DNA of 64,000 bases from Bacillus testis (GCF_001243895.1 NZ_LN851186.1:2319300-2383299), one strand, 5' to 3'; counted from the first letter of the stretch, positions 27,893 to 37,744 are shown. Translations and numbers: made by a program. The notes: generated by a model from the sequence alone, not told the origin.

Positions 27893-28048
27893 AATAATAG
27901 CCATCCCTCTGCTCTTTCATAAGCAAGATACAAAAAGCACATGAAAATTTTACGTTTTTATTCTAACAATTGCAAGTGTTCTATGTTATTTAAATAATAA
28001 AAACGGTACAATTGTGACATACTTCCAACAGTTCTTAATTCTCATTTA

Positions 28049-28097
28049 CTGACTTTTATATGAATACATTGTATAATGCAGATGAAACTAATTCTCA
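28049..28097 (+). promoter_or_regulatory. SigA-type promoter with Fur/PerR-like operator
   Basis: CTGACT and TATAAT (28072-28077) are 17 bp apart. Immediately behind lies TGAAACTAATTCTCA (28083-28097), 11 of 14 fixed positions of the Fur consensus TGATAATNATTATCA. It should control the DUF1450 gene. Confidence 0.5.
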
Positions 28098-28144
28098 GTT
28101 ATGGGCATTAGGACTCCTATTTTCAAACGTGAGAAGTGATAAAA

Positions 28145-28387
28145 TTGGGTTTTATTATTGTTGAAGTTTGTGATTCGAATCTACTTTCATCCGCAGACCT
28201 TGAAGAGCTGCTCAGCCAATACCCAGAAGCTGCTGTCATGCGGTATGAATGCTTAAATAGATGTTCACTATGCAAAATGCGCCCTTATGCATTAGTAAAC
28301 GGAAAACAAATTTACGCTAAAAGCATTGAAGAATGCATTGGCTTAATTAAAGAAGCAATAGAGGAAGAGTTATCATTGTTTTTGTGA
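28145..28387 (+). CDS. DUF1450 (YuzB-like) protein
   Basis: An 80-residue thioredoxin-like small protein: IIVEVCDSNLLSSADLEELL, RYECLNRCSLCKMRPYALVN and a C-terminal acidic helix. The family keeps a CxxxC(xxC) cluster that could bind a metal or an Fe-S cluster, but function is not known. TTG 28145 gives the conserved N-terminus; GTG 28136 is an alternative. A Fur-like box over its promoter suggests iron or peroxide control. Confidence 0.8.
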   Translation: MGFIIVEVCDSNLLSSADLEELLSQYPEAAVMRYECLNRCSLCKMRPYALVNGKQIYAKSIEECIGLIKEAIEEELSLFL

Positions 28388-28418
28388 TGGCCTGAAAGGA
28401 AATCTCCTCTTCAAACAT

Positions 28419-28560
28419 ATGAAACGTTGACCGGGGGATTTTTCATCCCTTGCCGATCATTCGTTCAACCAACCAGTATTCATACAGGCACTTGGACTCC
28501 CATTTTTACTTCTTTGCCTTTACGTGGCTTTTGAAGCGGGCGTCTGTAGTGCCGGTGTGA
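28419..28560 (-). repeat. Dispersed intergenic repeat, copy I
   Basis: Begins ATATGAAACGTTGACCGGGG, then GCCGATCATTCGTTCAACC. About 30 nt after the DUF1450 stop; not overlapping it. Confidence 0.6.
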
Positions 28561-28610
28561 ACAGGATAAATGATAGCTGATATACATACATATAGTAGGA
28601 GGAGATATGC

Positions 28611-29147
28611 GTGAAATTGGTTGGGGTATCCGGTTCGCTGACCGGTCATAAAACAGCGGCTGCAGTCAAACAGGTTCTCCATGCTGCTCAAAAAGCGGAT
28701 CCATCCATTGATATTGAATTGATTGACCTGAAGGATTACGATATTGAGTTTGTCGTCGGAAAACCACTGGCTTTATATAATGAAGATACTCAAAATGTGG
28801 TCGCTAAGATTGTGGAAGCTGATGCGGTTCTATTCGGAACAGCTATCTATCAGGCTTCTATAACTGGGGCGTTAAAAAATATGCTGGACCATCTGCCCGT
28901 GACCGCCCTGCAATCAAAAGTGGTCGGCATGGTTTCTACAGCAGGCTCAAAAAACCACATGCTCGTGGCGGAATATCAGCTTAAGCCGATCCTCTCATTC
29001 TTTCGTGCCTATGTGGCAACCACGTCTGTGTTCCTGCAGAGCGAATGTTTTAACAACACCAATGAAATTACCAATCTCGATGTTCTGCTGCGTATTGAAA
29101 CGTTGGCCAATGAAATGCTGCATCTCCACCATCAACTGAACCCATAA
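28611..29147 (+). CDS. NADPH-dependent FMN reductase family protein
   Basis: A 178-residue flavodoxin-fold protein of the SsuE/ArsH-like FMN reductase group. Phosphate-binding loop VGVSGSLTGHKTAAAV (residues 4-19), then LFGTAIYQASITGALKNMLDHL and GMVSTAGSKNHM, both flavin-contacting loops. It would supply reduced flavin or act as a quinone/azo reductase. GTG start with AGGAGGAG upstream; terminator directly behind. Confidence 0.88.
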   Translation: MKLVGVSGSLTGHKTAAAVKQVLHAAQKADPSIDIELIDLKDYDIEFVVGKPLALYNEDTQNVVAKIVEADAVLFGTAIYQASITGALKNMLDHLPVTALQSKVVGMVSTAGSKNHMLVAEYQLKPILSFFRAYVATTSVFLQSECFNNTNEITNLDVLLRIETLANEMLHLHHQLNP

Positions 29148-29150
29148 GTA

Positions 29151-29177
29151 AAAAAAGTAACCAAATGGTTACTTTTT
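29151..29177 (+). terminator. Terminator of FMN reductase gene
   Basis: Stem AAAAAGTAACCA/TGGTTACTTTTT. Confidence 0.9.
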
Positions 29178-29199
29178 CCTTTGTTTATATCTTACCTCA

Positions 29200-29323
29200 A
29201 AGCTCCACCAAGAAAATGAAGACATAAAAGTATAAGGGAAATCAAACGCCAATAAGAATTCAGGTTGATTCAACTAATAATCGGTGGGAAATGAATGCCC
29301 CCACCGATTGTAGTTTCACTTTA
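29200..29323 (+). repeat. Dispersed intergenic repeat, copy B
   Basis: GGTTGATTCAACTAATAATC, an ATCGGTGGG/CCCACCGAT hairpin and the end TAGTTTCACTTTA; the TTA is the ferredoxin stop on the minus strand. The 5' part is diverged. Confidence 0.7.
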
Positions 29324-29560
29324 TTGTTGTTCAAAAAATGCTTTCGCTTTATCAAGAAAAACTTTATCCTCATCCAACAGTTCATCCTCATGGAAGATGG
29401 CTTCAACAGGGCAAGCTGTTTCGCATGCTCCACAGTCTATGCAAATGGAAGGGTCGATAAAGTATTGGTCTTCCCCTTCAACAATACAATCTACTGGACA
29501 AACAGTTACACAATCTGAAGCTTTTTCTCCAATACAAGGAGATGTAATCACAAATGCCAT
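29321..29560 (-). CDS. 7Fe ferredoxin ([3Fe-4S][4Fe-4S])
   Basis: A 79-residue electron carrier. Cys9, Cys17, Cys21 and Cys25 are spaced CX7CX3CPX2C, giving a [3Fe-4S]-type first site, while Cys40, Cys43, Cys46 and Cys50 (CIDCGACETACP) form a classical [4Fe-4S] site. The acidic C-terminal helix is typical of Bacillus ferredoxins. SD AAAAGGAG. The 280 bp upstream contain no other gene. Confidence 0.92.
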   Translation of the reverse strand: MAFVITSPCIGEKASDCVTVCPVDCIVEGEDQYFIDPSICIDCGACETACPVEAIFHEDELLDEDKVFLDKAKAFFEQQ

Positions 29561-29873
29561 AATAAATGACTCCTTTTCTATTTATTTTTAGGCTGTTTCC
29601 GCAAAGTTTGTTTTGATTGTGGCGAGAGGTTTGCCATACGCTTCAGCATTGCCCATCGGCCAATCAATCTACGATCCGGCTTTCATCACTGAACGGATTT
29701 TAAAACCTTACCTTTTTGAAAACAACCGTTTTATAAAAGGGCTCCCTGAGTTATATGTACGATTGAAAAGTATAATCACCATAACGATTATCTTTTCTCA
29801 ACAGAACCCATTGTTCCCATCATGGATACAATCCTTCACTGACAATCTGTTGAAAGTAGACTCCTGCTAAATA

Positions 29874-30395
29874 TCATTCCAGGCTTTGCTTGAACGCTTC
29901 GCCTGAATGCTTCCAATATTCTTCATTAAAGGATTTTAAATAATCTCTCAACAACCGTTTGGATAGCTGATCCACCCGATCGGTGACCACTTTGCTTTTC
30001 AGCGCCTTATCCAATGTATTGACATGTTCCGGCATTGATTTATACCCTTGCCGAATTCGCCGCTCTTCTTTCGATACAAGGACTTCGCAGATTCCCAAGC
30101 CCGCATAATAAGGACCGTCTACATTCCGGTCAAGTTTGACCCAAGCGATCCAATACTGGGAATAGTCGGGGCACTCGCCGATGAATTCATCGCGCATCCC
30201 CGTAAACCGGACTTTTTTCTCAATCTTGCTCCTTCCATGCAGGGCATCCATATCAATATAGACTTCGCTGTGTTCAGGGTCTACGATAATGGGGGTAATA
30301 TTGTCCAGGCTTAATGTTCCGGCACCGAATCCACCGTCGCCTTTAGTGGCATCCCCGCTTATGATATTAAATTGGTTGTTAGCATCCTTCTTCAC
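29874..30395 (-). CDS. ywhD: YwhD family protein
   Basis: A 173-residue cytosolic protein matching YwhD: FNIISGDATKGDGGFGAGTL, a VYIDMDALHGRSKIEK segment, YWIAWVKLDRNVDGPYYAG and KSMPEHVNTLDKALK. Function unknown; the family is restricted to Bacillales. GTG 30395 (MKKDANNQ) has AAAGGGGG upstream. Confidence 0.85.
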   Translation of the reverse strand: MKKDANNQFNIISGDATKGDGGFGAGTLSLDNITPIIVDPEHSEVYIDMDALHGRSKIEKKVRFTGMRDEFIGECPDYSQYWIAWVKLDRNVDGPYYAGLGICEVLVSKEERRIRQGYKSMPEHVNTLDKALKSKVVTDRVDQLSKRLLRDYLKSFNEEYWKHSGEAFKQSLE

Positions 30396-30695
30396 TTCTG
30401 TACCCCCTTTCCTCATTCACATAAACGTGTATGCAGAGAGCAGCTCCAACCATACTCGCACTCGGCCCGATTGAGCCGATCTCTTTAAAATTATCATTAA
30501 ATAGACAACAATGACAATTATAAAGTTTGAAAGAATATTCTTACTTTATTATACCTTTTCAAGATGGCTTTGTAATGCCTTTTTTCTGATCTCCTTATTA
30601 TTCAAGTATATGCCCCGTTAGCTTTTTTAGAAAACATTCCTGATATGATGGACATATACTTTAGACATCACCCATTTGGATTGGCCATGCCGATA

Positions 30696-30727
30696 AAAAA
30701 AACATGAAGCTATTACGCTTCATGTTT
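30696..30727 (-). terminator. Terminator at topB stop
   Basis: Stem AAACATGAAGC/GCTTCATGTTT; the topB TAA is in the loop and T run follows on the minus strand. Confidence 0.85.
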
Positions 30728-32887
30728 CGTATCTTGGTCTGGGAAAGTCATCCTCCAGCCATAGTATTCATTATCCTGGTTTTTTTCATAAGAGAGGAGC
30801 GCATCGAACTTATTGCCTTTTTTGCTGACTAATCCTTTGACTGGAGCTGTGCCATTCTTGAGAAGGGCTTTCACCATGGTTTTTGTCGGTTTTTTCTTCA
30901 TGGATGCCAGGTACTTATCGTTTTTCCAGATGACAAACTTACAGCCTTCCTTCCAGTTCGAACAGCCGAACCCTTTTTTCCCCTCAATCACTGCACCGCC
31001 GCATGCTGGGCATTTGCCAAGAAAGTCGGGGGTTTTCCCTTCAGTTTTGCCGGCTCCACTTTCGACTGTCTGGATGATGTGGTCTCCATCTTCTTTGATC
31101 TTATCGATTGATTTCTTCGTGAAGTCAAAAATAAACTGCAAGAAAACGCCTCTGCTGTACTTCTTTTTTTCCATATCCGCCAATGCTTTTTCAAGCCTTC
31201 CGGTAAACTCCAAATCGAACAGTTCCCGGATGGGGAATGTTTCGACCATGCGGACCCCCAAATCGCTGCATAGAAGGCTTTTATCGCTTGCATAGATATA
31301 ACCGATGTCTTTAAGGCGCTTAATGGTTTCAGCCCTTGTGGCAGCTGTTCCAATCGAAAAACCGCTCAAAATGGCCTCCTCATCATCGAAGTTCTTGCCG
31401 CATGTTTCCATCACCCTAAGCAATGTCTTTTCTGTATGGTGCTTTGGCGGCTTTGTATCGTGGGATGTGACCTTAGCTTCTTTGACGTCCAGCTTATCGC
31501 TTTTTTCGAATGCCGGCAGAATCGTATCCTTCGTTTCTATTTTCTCCACCTTGCGCCAGCCTTCCACAATCTGCACGCGGCCCTTGGCATGGAACAATCC
31601 CTTCACTTCCTCGGCAGAAACAGAAATGGACGCCTTTGTCTCCTCATGTTCTGCAAGCGGCATGAATTGCATGATAAAACGGTTCTTGATCGCCTGATAG
31701 ACAATATGTTCATCTGAACTAAGCGATTTCGGGATGACATATGTAGGGACGATCGCACTGTGGCTTTCCACTTTAGCATTATTGAATAAACGCTTAGAGG
31801 CGGAAAATGTAACCTCATCCTCATATGGCAACCCCCGTTTTACAGCATTCAATACCTTGGCTGTCCGTTCCTTAAGGCTTTCCTCAAGTGCTGTACTGGA
31901 TGTTCGGGGATAGGTGATAAACTTCTTTTCGTAAAGGGATTGAGCAACCTTCAAGACCTTATCCGAAGTCCATCCTTTGTATTTACTGGTGACGTATCCC
32001 TGCAAATTGGAGAGATTGAATAAGAAAGGCGGGTACTCTTTTTTTCTCTCCGTTTGTTTCTCTTCTACTTTTCCAGCGCTGTTTTCAACCAACTTCTTGA
32101 TGATATTCAGCTCTTCTTGGACGGGGAATTTATCCTTTTTTCCTTCATTGTAAACGGCATCAAACGTTTCGCCATTTTCTGTCACAAAAGATGCTGCCAG
32201 CTTGTAATACGTTTCCGGAACAAAGTTTTTGATCTCTTGGTCCCGGTCATAAATGATTTTTAAAGTCGGCAGGATGACGCGCCCTACATTGATTACTTTT
32301 CCCCGCCCTTTTTGATATTTCAGAGTAGCTGCGGATGTTAGATTAATGCCGATTACCCAATCCGCCCATTGTCTGCTGACTCCTGCATCCTGAAGGGGGC
32401 GCAACTCGGTATTGGGCTTCAAATGATTCAAGCCCTTGATGACTTCCTCAGGCGTCCATTCATTCAGCAACAGGCGGTATACTTCTTTTGGCGCCTTAAT
32501 TTTATAGATAATGCTGTCGCCGATCACCTGTCCTTCGCGATCATAATCGCATGCCGAAATAATACGGTCGACATCTTTCCGATTCAACAAGGAAGAAATA
32601 ATCTTGAATTGTTTTTGCGCTCCCGGATCGCTTTTATCGCGATTTTTCGGCGAACTTTTAATTTTATATTCAAATTTAGACGGTATGAAAGGGAAATTTT
32701 CCATTTTCCATTGGGCCAATGAACTGTCGTAATCTTTTACATCAAACAACTGTAGCAAATGTCCGAAAGCCCAAGTGACAATATATTCCTGCCCTTCAAA
32801 ATATCCGTCCTGCCGCGTGCGGATATGCAATGCATCAGCAATATTTTTAGCAACGGAAGGTTTTTCTGCTATAATGACCGCTTTCAT
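30713..32887 (-). CDS. topB: DNA topoisomerase III
   Basis: A 724-residue type IA topoisomerase. Toprim domain at the N-terminus (AEKPSVAKNIADAL, SACDYDREGQVIGD), active Tyr in KKFITYPRTSSTAL, FSIGTAATRAETIKRL, one C-terminal zinc finger (CPACGGAVIEGKKGFGCSN) and a conserved tail (GLVSKKGNKFDALLSYEKN). It decatenates DNA and resolves recombination or replication intermediates. A decayed homologue lies at 47765-48260. Confidence 0.95.
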   Translation of the reverse strand: MKAVIIAEKPSVAKNIADALHIRTRQDGYFEGQEYIVTWAFGHLLQLFDVKDYDSSLAQWKMENFPFIPSKFEYKIKSSPKNRDKSDPGAQKQFKIISSLLNRKDVDRIISACDYDREGQVIGDSIIYKIKAPKEVYRLLLNEWTPEEVIKGLNHLKPNTELRPLQDAGVSRQWADWVIGINLTSAATLKYQKGRGKVINVGRVILPTLKIIYDRDQEIKNFVPETYYKLAASFVTENGETFDAVYNEGKKDKFPVQEELNIIKKLVENSAGKVEEKQTERKKEYPPFLFNLSNLQGYVTSKYKGWTSDKVLKVAQSLYEKKFITYPRTSSTALEESLKERTAKVLNAVKRGLPYEDEVTFSASKRLFNNAKVESHSAIVPTYVIPKSLSSDEHIVYQAIKNRFIMQFMPLAEHEETKASISVSAEEVKGLFHAKGRVQIVEGWRKVEKIETKDTILPAFEKSDKLDVKEAKVTSHDTKPPKHHTEKTLLRVMETCGKNFDDEEAILSGFSIGTAATRAETIKRLKDIGYIYASDKSLLCSDLGVRMVETFPIRELFDLEFTGRLEKALADMEKKKYSRGVFLQFIFDFTKKSIDKIKEDGDHIIQTVESGAGKTEGKTPDFLGKCPACGGAVIEGKKGFGCSNWKEGCKFVIWKNDKYLASMKKKPTKTMVKALLKNGTAPVKGLVSKKGNKFDALLSYEKNQDNEYYGWRMTFPDQDTKHEA

Positions 32888-32977
32888 CTTTTTCCTCCTC
32901 TATGCTTTGGTGCTATTCTTTTTGAATTATGCTCAACTATTATATCATTAGTGGGCCGTTCAAGCATTTACTCAAAT

Positions 32978-33013
32978 AAAAAGCCACCGTCACATGGACG
33001 GCGGCAGCCTTTT
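32978..33013 (-). terminator. Terminator of the YhgE/Pip gene
   Basis: GCCGCCGTC/GACGGTGGC stem on the minus strand followed by T5. Confidence 0.75.
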
Positions 33014-35706
33014 CAATGAAAAATTTTACTCTTTCGTGCATCTTCCGTAAAACGGTTAACCAATTTCATCAATGGCTTCTTCAATGCTGTTCCAATCAAA
33101 ATGAATATAACAGCAACGGATAGCAACACAATCATATAGATGATCGCATTATGCCAAATCACTCCGCCTAGCCCTTCACGAAGAAGTTTGACGGCGTAGG
33201 TGAAAGGAAGGAAAGGATAGATGCGCTGGAAAAATTCAGATGATACTTCAATCGGGAAATTCCCTCCCGAACTGGAAATCTGAAGGACCAAGAGAATAAT
33301 GGCCAGCCCTTTTCCAATGTTCCCGAAAATCGAAACAAGTGTGTAAACAATCGACATAAATACAAAGCTGATCAAAAGGCTGAACAGAAAGAAAGCCAGT
33401 TTATTGTGCACATCCACATGGAGCAGGAAGATATCACCGAGCGAGACGATCGCTGCCTGTATAAGGGCTACCGTTAGGAAGGTCAGCCCTCTTCCAAAGT
33501 AAAAATGGTGCGGCCGGTACATTTCTCTCGGCATTTCCACGTCTACCGACAACAGAGACACCAATAAAAGCGCCCCTACCCATATTGCTAATGCGGTATA
33601 GAATGGAGAGCTGGCTGAACCGTAATTAGCGATTGGGAAATCCTTCACTTCTTTTAGCTGTACCGGTTCCGCCAGAAAATCACTATCGGATTTTACATCC
33701 CGTCTGAGCATATGGATAATTCCCTCAAGGTTGGTCTTCTCTTTCAATTCATTCAATTTTGTGGCCGCATTCTGGACAGTCTTATTGAATTCAGGCAGCT
33801 CATTCTGCGATAAAGAGCTCGCGATATTAATCGCATCGACTAATTGAGGCATTTTTTCAGAAATCAATGCCGAAGCCCGCGTAAGATCGCTTGTCAAACC
33901 TGGCAAATCATTCTTGACGAACGCCGCTCCTTTTTCGATTTGCTGCTGCATGGCAGGAAAATCGTTTTGATAGAAACTAGCCGCGAAGTTGACTTCATCA
34001 ATGACCTTGTCAAGATTATTATTAATCAGGACCGTAGCATTGTTTAACGTTTTCTCCAAAGCAGGAAGCTCGCGCTGATATTTGGAAAGCATGTCTATGG
34101 CATCCTGAAGCGTCTTTTTAGTGTTCCCGAGAAGATTGGAAACATTCGGCAATTCCTTTTGGGCTGCAGCCACCACATCATTAGCGTTCGCAATATCGCC
34201 TTTGATCTGATTAAGCTTCGCTTGGATTGTCGGTAAAATAACACTATCATAATCAGCGACAATCCTGCCTGTATCCTGTTGGACTTGATTCGCTGTACTT
34301 TGAATTTGTTGCAGACTTGCCGGCAGGCGGCCAGGATCTGCTTTAATCGCTCCAATCGCTTTCTGGACAAGATCTTGCTGCGATTGCACACGATCCGATA
34401 AAACAGTCAATGTTGACAGCAAATTCTGGATTGGCTGCCCATTGATCCCGGCATTCGCTAAATTTTGGACGAATGTGATCTGGCGGGCTAGCAAATCAAC
34501 TTCCTGAGTCAGTAAACTGTCAGCGTGGGTAAGCAATTGCAGCGCCTGATCAGGGGTGATGGCATGATTGCCCAGCTGGTCCGCAACCGTCGACACACTT
34601 CCAGCGATTTGATTAATGAATTGCAAATTCATTTTAACCGTACTTGATATTTTATCGAATGAACCATCAAGACTATCGAGAAAGTCATTGGCAACATTTA
34701 CATAACCCTGGCTGTTATTAGCCAGCTCCTGGATTTTAGGCAGCAATGATTGTGTTTTGTTGACAACCGTCAGTGCTTGATTAGCTTCTGTCAATCCATC
34801 ATCCAATGTGTTTTTGATTGTATCGAAATTATTATTCAATTCATTTATTTTAGCGGCCATATTCCTGATTTCAGGTATCTTGCTTTGGACCGCTAATACT
34901 TGCTGGCCCGCCTGATTGATCAATGGCAAAGCGTCTTTCACCTTCAATATACTTTGCCCGGCAGAGTTGATGGTTGGTATGTAACCTGTCAAAGAAACCA
35001 ATTTGTCCGCTTTTTGCTGTATTGCCGGAAGCCGTGATTTTAATTCCTTAGCTTGTTCGCCGAATTCGTTGATTTCAGGCAGTGCATCTCTCACCTGATA
35101 TAATTTCGTTTCCAAACGCCGGATTGTCGGAAGGTCTTTCTCAAGCTGGACGCCTGCCTTATCAAATTCGCTCAACAGCGATTTCGATACGGTATTGATA
35201 AACTCCTGGGTGATTTGCTTAGTAACTGCATTCGCTCCAGTAGAAGCGATTTTTGGTGTAATGGCATTGATTTTATCATTGATCGTAAAAATAATTTTTG
35301 CTTTTTCAGGAGAATCAGTCAAAATGCTGGATAGATTATGCGAGAAATCTTTTGGAACATACAGGCTTGCATAATAATCTCCATTCCGGACGCCTTCATC
35401 CGCTTTTTTCTTGCTGACGAACGTCCAGCCAAGATTTTCATTTTTCATCAATTTCCGGACGAGTTCATCCCCGATATTGATGTGCTTTTCCTTATCGATC
35501 CCGGTACTGATTGTTGCCCCTTGGTCATCATTGGCAACAGCGATTTTGATTCCGGACGTATTGCCGTACGGGTCCCATAATGCCTTTATATTGAACCATG
35601 CATACAAGGAAGGCAGCACCATGAGCGACACCATCAGGAAAATAGCCGCTTTCGACCGGAATACGCGCCGCCAATCCAATATGTATATGTCCCAAACCTT
35701 CTTCAT
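33013..35706 (-). CDS. YhgE/Pip-type membrane protein with long extracellular coiled coil
   Basis: An 897-residue protein of the phage infection protein (Pip)/ABC-2-like family. TM1 (about 20-38) follows WDIYILDWRRVFRSKAA; about 600 residues outside the membrane are rich in Gln/Asn/Leu heptads and repeated LP-I/L--A motifs; five TM helices lie in the last 220 residues (ALAIWVGALLLVSLLSV onward) with a basic C-tail. Homologues act as phage receptors or in T7SS-like export and stress. ATG 35706 has AGAGGAG 8 nt upstream. Confidence 0.9.
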   Translation of the reverse strand: MKKVWDIYILDWRRVFRSKAAIFLMVSLMVLPSLYAWFNIKALWDPYGNTSGIKIAVANDDQGATISTGIDKEKHINIGDELVRKLMKNENLGWTFVSKKKADEGVRNGDYYASLYVPKDFSHNLSSILTDSPEKAKIIFTINDKINAITPKIASTGANAVTKQITQEFINTVSKSLLSEFDKAGVQLEKDLPTIRRLETKLYQVRDALPEINEFGEQAKELKSRLPAIQQKADKLVSLTGYIPTINSAGQSILKVKDALPLINQAGQQVLAVQSKIPEIRNMAAKINELNNNFDTIKNTLDDGLTEANQALTVVNKTQSLLPKIQELANNSQGYVNVANDFLDSLDGSFDKISSTVKMNLQFINQIAGSVSTVADQLGNHAITPDQALQLLTHADSLLTQEVDLLARQITFVQNLANAGINGQPIQNLLSTLTVLSDRVQSQQDLVQKAIGAIKADPGRLPASLQQIQSTANQVQQDTGRIVADYDSVILPTIQAKLNQIKGDIANANDVVAAAQKELPNVSNLLGNTKKTLQDAIDMLSKYQRELPALEKTLNNATVLINNNLDKVIDEVNFAASFYQNDFPAMQQQIEKGAAFVKNDLPGLTSDLTRASALISEKMPQLVDAINIASSLSQNELPEFNKTVQNAATKLNELKEKTNLEGIIHMLRRDVKSDSDFLAEPVQLKEVKDFPIANYGSASSPFYTALAIWVGALLLVSLLSVDVEMPREMYRPHHFYFGRGLTFLTVALIQAAIVSLGDIFLLHVDVHNKLAFFLFSLLISFVFMSIVYTLVSIFGNIGKGLAIILLVLQISSSGGNFPIEVSSEFFQRIYPFLPFTYAVKLLREGLGGVIWHNAIIYMIVLLSVAVIFILIGTALKKPLMKLVNRFTEDARKSKIFH

Positions 35707-35867
35707 CACAAACACTCCTCTGCTGTTGCCGATTAAGTAATCTCATATGTAATGGAATTTGCTTACTTGTACTTTACCCAACATCAGCCCCAAACATGTT
35801 CGCTTTCAAACATTCAGACATTATTCTTCAGCCAGCTATCTTTTCAGTACCCTTTCACACGTCAAAT

Positions 35868-35899
35868 AAAAAAACTGCAATCGTCAGATTACAGTTTTT
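35868..35899 (-). terminator. Terminator at AAC(3)-like stop
   Basis: AAAAAACTGCAATC/GATTACAGTTTTT with one mismatch, overlapping the stop codon. Confidence 0.65.
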
Positions 35900-36698
35900 G
35901 ATTGATATATTTTCTTTTTTCAAAATAGGCGGTGGCAAAATCGACCAGCTGCCTTTGCGGGATCAGCCTGCATTCCGCCATTCCGACTTGCCCTGTCGAA
36001 ACCAGCCCATTCCTTTCAAAAAGAAAGCCGATTTCATTGAATTTATCCGTATCGTATAAAAATTCTTCGTACTCTTTCCAAACGCGCCGGTCATCCTCTA
36101 TAATCGGGGAACCTTGTTGGCAGGTGTAGCATGCATTTGCATGGCATTCCGCCAAATGCAGAGACGTATTATGTTCATAGCCTACCCCTATCAATAAGAC
36201 ATGGCCATTCAAGTCATAAATCTTCTGAAGAGGCGATTCCTCTCCAAGCGAAAACTCTAAAGAATGATGTTCTGTAATAAAGTGTGCATGTTTTCCCCAA
36301 GCTGCGAAACTGGTGGTTGGATGATATGACCGTATCACATCATCATAGGAACGGAAACAATCGACTATCTTTCCCATGCCAAGCGTAGTGGTCGTCTTAG
36401 GGTCAAATGCCGGCATTTCGTTCCTGATTGTTTCCCACCATTCCTCAGGTACCGGCGGCTCCTCCCAATAAGCAGGATCGCTTAGTTCAGCAGATTGTGT
36501 CGGCATGACGATTGTCCCCTCTCTTCCGACCGTTTCCATGAGGGCTTGAACGACGGCATTAGCGCCCCCGCATACCCAGCCAAGGGACTTCAACGAAGAA
36601 TGGACGATGATGGTCATGCCTTTTTGCACGCCCAATGATTGAAAATCGGATACAAGACTGCGGACTGTATTAGGCTGCGGCTGTATCTTGGTTGCCAT
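35889..36698 (-). CDS. AAC(3)-like aminoglycoside N-acetyltransferase (YokD type)
   Basis: A 269-residue Antibiotic_NAT fold protein. Signatures: VHSSLKSLGWVCGGANAVVQAL (acetyl-CoA site), GTIVMPTQSAELSDP, YHPTTSFAAWGKHA with the catalytic His, and LLIGVGYEHNTSLHLAE. It would acetylate a primary amine; in Bacillus such chromosomal genes do not always give aminoglycoside resistance. ATG 36698 has GGAGGAGG upstream. No mobile element adjoins it. It follows the HD-GYP gene by 41 nt. Confidence 0.87.
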   Translation of the reverse strand: MATKIQPQPNTVRSLVSDFQSLGVQKGMTIIVHSSLKSLGWVCGGANAVVQALMETVGREGTIVMPTQSAELSDPAYWEEPPVPEEWWETIRNEMPAFDPKTTTTLGMGKIVDCFRSYDDVIRSYHPTTSFAAWGKHAHFITEHHSLEFSLGEESPLQKIYDLNGHVLLIGVGYEHNTSLHLAECHANACYTCQQGSPIIEDDRRVWKEYEEFLYDTDKFNEIGFLFERNGLVSTGQVGMAECRLIPQRQLVDFATAYFEKRKYINQKL

Positions 36699-36739
36699 AC
36701 CACTTTCCTCCTCCACTAGTTGTTTTTCCGGCAATCTTA

Positions 36740-37744
36740 CTAAGGATGCACTTTTGAAATAGAAATGTCCTTCATAACCTGCAAGTCCACCCATTCCCTC
36801 TCTCCAATCTGCACCAATGAGTACATGGGATCATACGGATCATTCAGGACAATTCTGCCTTTATTCCCATTGGATAATTCAACCCTTTTGCCTACCAGGG
36901 TGGCCATCATGTGGCGTATGAATACATATAGGACGGTTCGGTCGAATTCACCATATACTCCATTGTTCATATCAGAAATTACCTGGTAAAACGGGAAGGC
37001 AGGTTTGTATACCCTTTCAGAAGATAGGGCATGGAAGACATCCGCCACTGCCGTAATTTTTGCGAAGCGATGGATTTGATGGCCCTTTAAATGAAACGGA
37101 AAGCCGGTTCCATCTTCGCGCTCATGGTGCTGGAGAGCAGCCAAGGCAATACTCTCATTGATTTCAGGCACTTTTTTGATCAATTGGTACCCGTATACGG
37201 TATGCCTTTTCATTTCTAGATACTCTTGTTCTGTCAATTTGCCTGGCTTCAGCAGGATCGATTCCGGGATTTTTGTTTTGCCGATATCATGCAATAAGCC
37301 GGCAAGCTCCAAATCCTGCAATTCCTGCCCTTCTATGCCGAGCCATTTGCCGATCATGCCAGAAATAACGCCTACACAAATATTATGGCGGTGTGTATAT
37401 TCATCTTTGGAATGCAGCTCCTTGAACAGATGGTAAACGTGGGGGATTTCAGTCACTTCTTCGATAACCGGGATAATTTCCGATTTGATTTCATCCAACG
37501 GAAGGGCGTTTGTTTGTTTGACTGTCTTAAAAATCTCTTCAATCTGTGAAGAGGCATCATCGACCATTTTTGATATATAAGTTAACTTTACCGAATCGAT
37601 TGTGCTTATTTCCTCGTTGATCTGTTCTTTGCCGTTCAACTCCGAATCCTCAAGCTGTTCTAGCAAATCCTCTATTTCATCCATTGTGAACGGCGTGAGC
37701 TCATTAAATGGATCCGTATTTTGTTCTTTTTCATTCAGCGGCAT
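36740..37744 (-). CDS. HD-GYP domain protein (probable c-di-GMP phosphodiesterase)
   Basis: A 334-residue protein. Residues 1-110 are an acidic unassigned region; the HD-GYP domain is about 112-275: HRHNICVGV, LLHDIGKTKIP (the HD pair), LQHHEREDGTGFPFHLKG, then AVADVFHALSSER. The signature GYP is GFP here, which is tolerated in some active members. A C-terminal beta part (GKRVELSNGNKGRIVLND) is typical of the Bacillus branch. No sensor TM region. Confidence 0.88.
   Translation of the reverse strand: MPLNEKEQNTDPFNELTPFTMDEIEDLLEQLEDSELNGKEQINEEISTIDSVKLTYISKMVDDASSQIEEIFKTVKQTNALPLDEIKSEIIPVIEEVTEIPHVYHLFKELHSKDEYTHRHNICVGVISGMIGKWLGIEGQELQDLELAGLLHDIGKTKIPESILLKPGKLTEQEYLEMKRHTVYGYQLIKKVPEINESIALAALQHHEREDGTGFPFHLKGHQIHRFAKITAVADVFHALSSERVYKPAFPFYQVISDMNNGVYGEFDRTVLYVFIRHMMATLVGKRVELSNGNKGRIVLNDPYDPMYSLVQIGEREWVDLQVMKDISISKVHP

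Noticed and set aside
29613-29870. 85-aa plus-strand frame between ferredoxin and ywhD
   Set aside because: No SD, no recognisable domain and unbiased composition; treated as non-coding.
30813-31295. 160-aa plus-strand frame
   Set aside because: Antisense to topB, whose zinc finger and core motifs are complete.
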